Below the pieces are notes generated by a model that saw only the letters and a program-made list of their open reading frames with translations, made no database searches and was not told where the DNA came from. Shown piece after piece: positions 57,673 through 64,000 of a stretch of 64,000 nt of DNA; the first letter of the stretch is position 1, and the number at the start of each line of letters is the position of its first letter. The position numbers were made by a program, and so were the translations under genes. Source of the DNA: Phyto melanocephala. Its lineage: Eukaryota > Arthropoda > Insecta > Diptera > Rhinophoridae. Location of the stretch: assembly GCA_941918925.1 (NCBI GenBank), contig OW799234.1, positions 116,411,128-116,475,127 on the forward strand, written 5' to 3'.

Positions 57673-57719
57673 TTAACCAATATTTCGCTACCAAACAATG
57701 GGTAGCTTCTTCAGGGTAA
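57673..57719 (-). ncRNA. Hammerhead-ribozyme-like motif, family 2, left arm
   Basis: Mirror image of 57778..57824: minus strand TTACC, CTGAAGA, A, GCTACC, loop, GGTAGC, GAAA, TATT, GGTTAA. The same strengths and defects apply. Confidence 0.4.
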
Positions 57720-57777
57720 TTTGTATACAAATTTTATTTTTTTATTATTTTTTGTTTTTATAAAATTTGTATACATA

Positions 57778-57824
57778 TTACCCTGAAGAAGCTACCCATT
57801 GTTTGGTAGCGAAATATTGGTTAA
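57778..57824 (+). ncRNA. Hammerhead-ribozyme-like motif, family 2, right arm
   Basis: Plus strand: TTACC (stem I, 5'), CTGAAGA (CUGANGA core), one extra A, GCTACC, loop CATTGTTT, GGTAGC (stem II, six pairs), GAAA (core), TATT, then GGTTAA, which pairs with TTACC if one T bulges. The extra A before stem II is not canonical and could abolish cleavage. Sequence outside the core is unrelated to family 1, so the shared architecture is not simply a shared copy. Confidence 0.4.
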
Positions 57825-58336
57825 AATAAATAATTTTTTATAAAAAAAAAAAACTAAAAAAGTTGATCTCAAGCTTGGAAAAATCATATATAATTAATAA
57901 AAAAGATCAAGAAATTTAGACGATAGGTTTTTAAAATATTTATTTCTAGAGATAAAATTCTTTAAATTTATTGTGTTACACACTTCCTACGTATTTAAAT
58001 AAAAGTTTGCAAACTCTTGATCTTGTCGGTGAGAATATGGGGGAGTATAGAGAATGTGGCGAGATCACAGAGATTTTAAAAAGAATTCAAGAAAATTTTT
58101 CATACTAAAATCTGTATGTGTAAGAAGTGTGTAAGAATCAATTAAATGTTAAGTATCAATTAATTGATTTTGTGTCCTTTACATGGATGCTACAACGAAA
58201 ATAATTTTCTTTTCAAATGTTTTCAACTGATCAAAATCTACAAAAACCAACCAATTATCTTAAATTGACTCTCTAAATATTAAGTAGCCGATTAAAGTAG
58301 CAAATTATATTTAAATGAATTAAGCAATAGTCAATA

Positions 58337-58640
58337 AAGGAGCTAATACATGGCATGTTTTTTACATCTGACTTATTAAATTCTCCACTGCTAATACAAA
58401 CATGTCTTGTGTTACCTTTAAAACATTACTTCTGTAAAAAAACATGTGTTGAGACATCTGACAAAATTTCAATTAGAGTGCGCTCTATTTTCTTCAGTCA
58501 AAACATGTGACATCAGAAATCTCTGCTGATGCAAAGCAGTCAGCGTAAAAGTACAATTTTGACAGACATGTGGACTTGCATATGTCTCACAAATTTTAAA
58601 GTCAGATGTAAAAAACATGCCGTGTTTTATTATAGCCTTT
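58337..58640. mobile_element. TIR MITE, copy 2
   Basis: Second member of the family at 47363..47659, in the same orientation: left ACATGGCATGTTTTTTACAT then CTGACTT, right AAGTCAGATGTAAAAAACAT then GCCGTG and TATAGCCTTT. It is very similar throughout, except for an insertion CTCTGCTGATGCAAAGCAGT in the middle. Confidence 0.75.
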
Positions 58641-58748
58641 AGTAATTTTGCAATTAAGTTTAACTGCAAAAGACCTGTAAACTGATCACCAAGCCAATGA
58701 CGAGCAAAAAAAAAAAGAAAAACGATTAAAGTAGCAAATTAGTGGTTC

Positions 58749-59097
58749 GATTCACTAATGTTTGCACTATCGATTTTGCGATTCACTAAATACTTTTTAA
58801 CGATACTCGACAACTGTTTTATTAAATTGGCATCCTTGTCATAAAAAGTGTCTAAATAGATTCACCACCAACATCCCTCACACAGGTAGTGACGCTATAG
58901 CTTGGACTTAAACAATTGGTCTTAAGGTCAGGTACAAAGTTAAACTTTTTGTCGATAAAATAAACAGCAATAAAAATATTGTCGTTTAGATAACAATAAC
59001 AACTTTCGTTAAAATGTTTTACTGAATACCGAAATCGATATAATTGTTGTTAACTTTTTTTAACGATACGATTATCGTTTAAATAAATTAGTGAATC
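58749..59097. repeat. Degenerate TIR element
   Basis: GATTCACTAA occurs at 58749 and 58780 and, inverted, as TTAGTGAATC at 59088. Matching inner segments TTTTTAACGATACTCGA and its inverted counterpart TTTTTTAACGATACGATTAT suggest old terminal repeats with an end duplicated on the left. No coding capacity; limits uncertain. Confidence 0.4.
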
Positions 59098-61585
59098 TAC
59101 AGATTTAAATTTGTATAAATGAAAGCAATAGTGAATAAGTATTAATATTATGTAATTTATTTATTATTATATTTGTAAATTGAATTTTTATTTTGTCGAA
59201 CTTTTTTGTTTAAACCAATATTTACATTTTTTAATCTGGCTTGAGTTCATATTAACATTCTTTATTTCTACAAATAATTTTTTTTAATTGTGATAAATGA
59301 AAGAATAAATCTGAAAAATTATATTTTTACCGACACTAGCCGAGTGGAATGCTTTTTCGAAACCAGCACTCTCTGATAGGTGGTTACATGTTGGTTTTTC
59401 CTTTTTTTATATATTTTACCTTAATGAGTTAGATTAAAACTTTTAACCAAACAGCAACCCTTATACTTTTGTTTGTTATTATAAATTGTGTTTAATTGTA
59501 TCCAAAATACTTATAAGATTGTAGTAGTATTTATATACATGTGGTATTAAGCCGAAGCCTATCAAACGGTGTGGGCTACTTTGTCTGAATTCACTACGTT
59601 CCTAAATGTTGATATTTGTAGTATTGAATAAATTGTACATGAATATTAATTTTTTATTTAAAAAGAACGTTTCTAGACATCATGATTTAAAGAAACTTTT
59701 AAAATTATCTTGCAGTGCTGGTTTCCTTTTTTATGCCATTTGAATATCATTAATTGCCATTCAAAGTTATCTGCTGCAAACTTAGAACCAAAGCTCACAA
59801 TCTAATGTAAAATATTTTAATTTTAACCACTTAAACTTTTTGTTATAAATATAAAAATAATATTCTACCAAAATCTTTAAAAATTGTAAACAAGCCCACC
59901 AGGCGACCAAGTTATGATCAAATTCAAAAAAATCTACCAATTTTGGTACCATCAGACCAAAGTGGCATCCCTGGACCCATTTGTATTGATTCAAACAATT
60001 CTCAATAATATTATTTCATAATAATTTCATTTGGTAGTTTAAAAACTTATTTTCGATAGCAAAGTATGTTGAAAACTTAAAAAATAAAAAAATTGTTTTG
60101 TACATTTTTTGATTTCAATCCACAACTTTACCTGCAATTTTAATAAAATTTTAAACGAAATTGAATTCTTTTTTTTCAAAGTGTAAAATAAGTTTCCCTC
60201 CTATTATAATTAGTTGAAGGTTAATTAAAATTTATAATTATAATTAAGTAATTAGCAATCGTTAAATTATTAATGTTGTGTAAAAGTGACACTTGTCATA
60301 CATTTCTATGTATTTTGTGTAATTTGTTATTTTTCTCCCTTATTCTTGACAATTATTATAACCAACGATTGTCTAACAAACAACATGAGTGCACACATAA
60401 ACTCATACGAATAATAATGAGTTTGACTGCACAAATAGTTAAATGCAATTGTTTTTGTTTGTATGCATTATGCGGCTACAAACCAATTAGTTGTTAATAT
60501 CGTTAGTTACTTGTTGTTATTGTTAATAGAGAATTGTAAAGATCTGTTCATACAAATAAAATCAGCAGCAGCTATAATAATTAGTTAACAGTGAGTCATA
60601 TTTGTACAATAATCTTTACTAATTAGTAGAATATATGATTTTTGAAAAGAACTTTATTTAATGAGGTGTTGTAAATATAACAAAAGGCAAAAAAGTTTGT
60701 ATAAAGTTTGAATTATTAACACTCAAATAAATATGTTTTTTAAATCTGCAGAAAAATTGCTACACATTTGAAAAGACAACGTTATAAATCAAATATATGT
60801 TAATCACTTTAATAATCTAAATATCTATAATTAAATGACTAATGAATTTTTAAGACCATAACAAACCACAAAATATATTCACTTTTAAATGTATTCATAT
60901 TTACGGCTCTGATGGCAACTATGTATTTAAATCATAGTTTAAAGTTTCCTGTTCTTAATCATTAATGTTTCTAACTAAATGTGGCCAAAAGGGAAAATTT
61001 TCGAAACAAAATCTTTAAGACCCTGTGGTATTTATAGAACAAAGTAAAAAGGTACCGAACATATAAAACGGAAACAACAGATTAAAAGACATACAAAATG
61101 CACTCAAAACGTATACCAAAATATGGATTTTTTTAGCCTAAAACTGATTTATTAAGTGACAGCTTAAGGCTAAAAACAGAAAATACAACAAAGCTAAAAA
61201 TTTAGTGACTAATTATTAAAAGTTAACTGTTTGGTAGATCATTTTAAAGGAGAGAGGACTTTGTAACAATAACGATGTTTTTCACTAAACCGCACAGGAA
61301 AATAAACTCAACGTACACCTTCGAATAAGAAAATACTTTTGCAATGTAAGTAAAAATTTCCTTTAGACATTTGTTCTTTAAATATTTGGTATTAATCAAC
61401 TATTCTTAAAGTGTGAGAATATTTTTATCTCAAGATGACTAAGCTTTTGTTTTAGGAATGGGCCATTGACCTTAAAAAATTTAAACAATTACTACGTCTT
61501 GCAATATAAATACATATTTAAAAATATCATAGTTTAATGATATTTTTACTTAAAGTGAATGGCGATGGAAGCAAACACAGGCCTT
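59098..61585. other. AT-rich non-coding stretch
   Basis: No coding signal, RNA gene or repeat shared with the rest of the window. Confidence 0.5.
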
Positions 61586-62825
61586 CTTTTTTTTATTTAT
61601 TTATTTATTTATTTAATTTATTGTCTATAGATAATAATCCTTACAGACTAAAGTATGTAAAATAACAAAACAAAATTAAGGTTATATATAAAATAATATT
61701 CTTTAATAATTCAACGATTTAAATATAAAATGATATTTCTTTTAACAATTTCTTTACTTTCATTAAGGCCAATAAGGTGATAATAATTATTAAAGTTTTC
61801 ACATATACGACGAAGAGGATCATTATTAGCATAGTTGGTTCTATAGTATTTTAAGTTAATAAAACGGAAATTTCGAGTTGGTCTGGTTGGAACATTAAAA
61901 GATATTTTACTTAGCAGGAATTCTGAGTCGATATCGCCTTGAATTAGGCCCAGCACAAAAGAAAAACTCAGCATTGAACGACGACTTTTTAAAGTTGGTA
62001 ATTTTATAAGACAGAGTCTGCTTTCGTATGAAGGTAGTAAAAACGAATTCCATCCAAGGCCACGAAGACAAAATATTAAAAACTTCTTTTGTACAGACTC
62101 GATACTATCAATATGAATATTATAGCAAGGATCCCAAATAATCGATCCATATTCAAGAATAGGTCGAACTAACGATGAATATAATTGTTTCGTAATATAA
62201 GGATCTAGAAATTCCTTGCACCACCTCTTCATAAATCCAAGTACACCATTTGCTTTGTTAACAATTAAAGAAATATGGTCACGAAAATTTAATTGGTGAT
62301 CAAGCAAAATACCAAGATCAAGAAAATTCAGAACTTTATCAAGTTTACACTCATTTATGCAATAAAATAAATCCAATTTCTTAATTCTGAAAAAGGACAT
62401 ATGCTTACATTTTTTTATATTCAGCTCCATTAAATTGATTTCACACCAATTTACCAATTTGCCAATATCAGATTGAAGAAAAAGTTGATCTTCGGGATTA
62501 TTAGAAGAACGAAAAATTTTGACGTCATCGGCATACATCAAAACTTTAGAGTGCTGAATAACTGAAGGTAGATCGTTTATGAATAAGGTAAATAAAATAG
62601 GACCAAGGTGGCTACCTTGCGGAACACCAGAAGGAACTTTGATAGCATTAGACGTAGCACTTCCATACTTAACTTGTTGAGTTCTTAAAGACAAGTATGA
62701 TCTTAACCATTTTATTGTCATATCCGTAAATCCCATTAATGACAATTTGTTAAGCAAGAGATCATGGTTTACCTTATCAAAAGCTTTACTAAAATCTGTG
62801 TAGATAGCATCAGTTTGCATATTAT
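61586..62825 (-). mobile_element. Jockey-clade LINE, 5'-truncated, otherwise intact
   Basis: The minus-strand element starts inside the reverse transcriptase gene, runs through its stop codon and about 100 bp of 3' UTR, and ends in an (AAAT)n tail (seen as TTTATTTATTTATTTATTTA at 61591..61620). 5' truncation and a simple-repeat tail are typical of LINE insertions by target-primed reverse transcription. No clear target duplication could be read. The undamaged frame makes it one of the youngest insertions here. Confidence 0.85.
61711..62820 (-). CDS. Non-LTR reverse transcriptase, C-terminal 369 residues, partial
   Basis: Reverse transcriptase of a Jockey-type LINE, which copies its own RNA at a nicked target. 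Residues 7-15 (YTDFSKAFD) carry the motif A catalytic Asp, 65-70 GVPQGS is motif B, 96-99 YADD holds the two catalytic Asp of motif C, and SLVRPILEYGSIIWDP is the thumb. An Arg-rich, Tyr-rich tail follows. Full ORF2 proteins are about 900 residues, so the endonuclease and RT fingers are missing. The Met used as start is internal: upstream in frame are NNS and a stop. The element cannot move by itself, although the catalytic residues are intact. The relic at 40440..41345 is a related, older copy. Confidence 0.9.
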   Translation of the reverse strand: MQTDAIYTDFSKAFDKVNHDLLLNKLSLMGFTDMTIKWLRSYLSLRTQQVKYGSATSNAIKVPSGVPQGSHLGPILFTLFINDLPSVIQHSKVLMYADDVKIFRSSNNPEDQLFLQSDIGKLVNWCEINLMELNIKKCKHMSFFRIKKLDLFYCINECKLDKVLNFLDLGILLDHQLNFRDHISLIVNKANGVLGFMKRWCKEFLDPYITKQLYSSLVRPILEYGSIIWDPCYNIHIDSIESVQKKFLIFCLRGLGWNSFLLPSYESRLCLIKLPTLKSRRSMLSFSFVLGLIQGDIDSEFLLSKISFNVPTRPTRNFRFINLKYYRTNYANNDPLRRICENFNNYYHLIGLNESKEIVKRNIILYLNR

Positions 62826-62937
62826 TTGAATCAGATTAGACAGAAAATACTATAATAAAGAAAAACACCATTTGTAAACATTTTTGTTTAAATTGTTCTG
62901 CAAAACTACTTCATTTTTATACCCTTCACACAGTGAA

Positions 62938-63695
62938 CAAGTAACAGTGCTATATTCGGCCGTGCCGAATCTTATATACCCTTCACAACGTGTAGTCATG
63001 CAATAACAATTGTTTGTATCACCATTCATCCCATATAAAATACGTACATATGTATATACTGGTTAGAATAAATGTGGCATCGAATCCCAGCTGAGCCAAA
63101 AAAATTTTATTTTATTTTATTTAATATATTATTTATATTTTATTATTTATTTTTATATTTTTTTTTATATTTTTTTTAAATTTTTTTAGAAAAATTTTTA
63201 AAAAATTTTTTTAAATTTTTTTTTAAATTTTTTTAAATTTTTTTTTTGTAGTTTTTTTTATTATTTTTTTCTTATTTTTAATATTTTTTTTTTTGTAATT
63301 TTTTTTGTTTGGTATGTTTTTTACATGTATGTATGTATGTTGTTGTTGTAATTGTGAAAAAAAACGAGGTGGTCGTCGTTTTTTGCTCATATCTCAGAAA
63401 GTTATGGGGCGATTGTGCTGAATTTCAATAGCCATTCATTCCTGGATATTTCCAAGAGATTGGTACCATATACAGATCTGAGGAACATATAGTTGCTTCT
63501 AAAAGTTGATTTCAACCAACACACGGACAGACGGGCAGACGGATAGACGGACAGACGGTCAGGGCTTAATCGACTCCTCTATTCATAAGCTTTCAGAAAA
63601 TATACACTTTATGGGGTCGGAAATGAAAATTGTAGAAATTACAAACGGAATGACAAAGCTATATATACCCTTGTGCACCACAGGTGAAGGGTATA
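62938..63695 (-). mobile_element. Mini-me-like element, complete, inside another copy
   Basis: Minus strand from the hairpin TATACCCTTCACCTGTGGTG (63695) to the terminus ATTCGGCACGGCCGAATATA then ACTTG (62939). It carries the core, a GTCY tract (63526-63558), AAATCAACTTTTAGAAGC and a T-rich expansion next to CAGCTGAG. Comparing the filled site with 47890..47925 shows insertion into a run of T (minus strand) with at most a 2-bp TT duplication. Confidence 0.75.
63104..63312. repeat. T-rich low-complexity expansion
   Basis: About 210 bp of T runs with scattered A, directly after CCCAGCTGAGCC, the place where 47890..48678 also has its T expansion, although the two elements are in opposite orientation on the plus strand. 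Confidence 0.85.
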
Positions 63696-64000
63696 AAAAG
63701 GGTATATATAGGTTTGTCATTCCGTGTGAAATTTTTACAATTTTCATTTCCGACCCCATAAAGTATATACTTTTTGAAAGCTTATGAATAGAGGAGTCGA
63801 TTAAGCTCTGTCAGTCTGTCCGTCTGACCGTATGTCCGTGTGTATGTTGAAATCAACTTTTTGAAGCCCCCCGACATAGCTTGGACCCGGGTGAGGTATT
63901 GAACTATTAGAAATATTCGGGGGTAGATCGGTATTGAAAATCAGAAACATCGGTACATAAACAACTGAGATATGAGCAAAAACCCACGACCACCTCAATT

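Larger units (their letters stand above)
57607..57894. mobile_element. Near-perfect foldback with hammerhead-like arms, family 2
   Basis: Two arms of about 125-130 bp (starting ATTATATATGATTTTTCCAA) are almost identical inverted copies, differing by a T-run length and one base; a loop of about 30 bp separates them. Each arm contains a hammerhead-like core next to TTTGTATAC. The near-identity points to recent formation or gene conversion. No coding capacity. The resemblance to inverted Penelope-like terminal repeats is inferred from architecture and motif. Confidence 0.7.
62917..64000 (+). repeat. Mini-me-like element split by another copy, continues past the window
   Basis: The start TATACCCTTCACACAGTGA at 62919..62937 is interrupted and resumes at 63696 with AAAAGGGTATATATAGGTTT, then the core CGACCCCATAAAGTATATAC, GTCAGTCTGTCCGTCTGACC and GTTGAAATCAACTTTTTGAA up to the window edge. 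The uninterrupted form of the same start is at 47890. The insert is 62938..63695 in opposite orientation. Confidence 0.75.

Overview
The window reads as non-coding, repeat-dense DNA of a higher (cyclorrhaphan) fly, probably a calyptrate. The evidence is very high A+T content, long poly-A/T runs, no spaced bacterial-style genes, and repeat classes typical of flies: mini-me-like elements with (GTCY)n proto-microsatellites, DINE-1-like Helitrons with central tandem repeats, Jockey-type LINEs and hAT/mariner relics. No host protein-coding gene, rRNA or true tRNA gene could be supported. The only long uninterrupted ORF (61711..62820, minus) is the 3' part of a LINE reverse transcriptase. The window is probably intergenic DNA or part of a very large intron.

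Layout. 1-8.7 kb: two internally deleted hAT elements in inverted orientation (1069..2190 and 4473..6353), the second split by a Helitron (5262..6135); a BED-finger hAT relic (7667..8310); a tRNA-derived SINE (8447..8658). 10-18 kb: mini-me-like copies, a TTA-flanked MITE, Helitron 2, three TIR MITEs and a second SINE with target duplications. 20-25 kb: a Penelope-like fragment with a hammerhead-like motif, then a 2.4 kb mini-me-like element with a 288-bp tandem array and an internally deleted mariner, itself apparently inside an older related copy. 28-35 kb: a TIR MITE, an RTE-like RT relic, Helitron 3, a decayed mariner transposase, and a pogo-like TIR element holding an RNase H-bearing LINE fragment. 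38-48 kb: mini-me-like copies, a decayed Jockey RT and several TIR elements. 49-54 kb: mostly featureless. 54.7-59.1 kb: a nest (mini-me split by a hAT with a perfect 8-bp duplication, the hAT holding a Helitron, an RT fragment and two MITEs), followed by two foldback elements with hammerhead-ribozyme-like motifs. 61.6-64 kb: a young LINE and one mini-me-like copy inserted into the terminal hairpin of another.

The most interesting signal is a set of five hammerhead-like cores (CTGANGA, stem II, GAAA, tiny stem III, closing stem I) in two unrelated foldback families. In one family a stem I base pair differs compensatorily between copies. Type I hammerheads with very short stem III are known from Penelope-like retroelements, so these foldbacks are probably terminal-repeat derivatives of such elements.

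All family assignments come from reading the sequence by eye. Boundaries given to the base rest on visible terminal repeats, target duplications or empty-site comparisons within the window; other boundaries are approximate.
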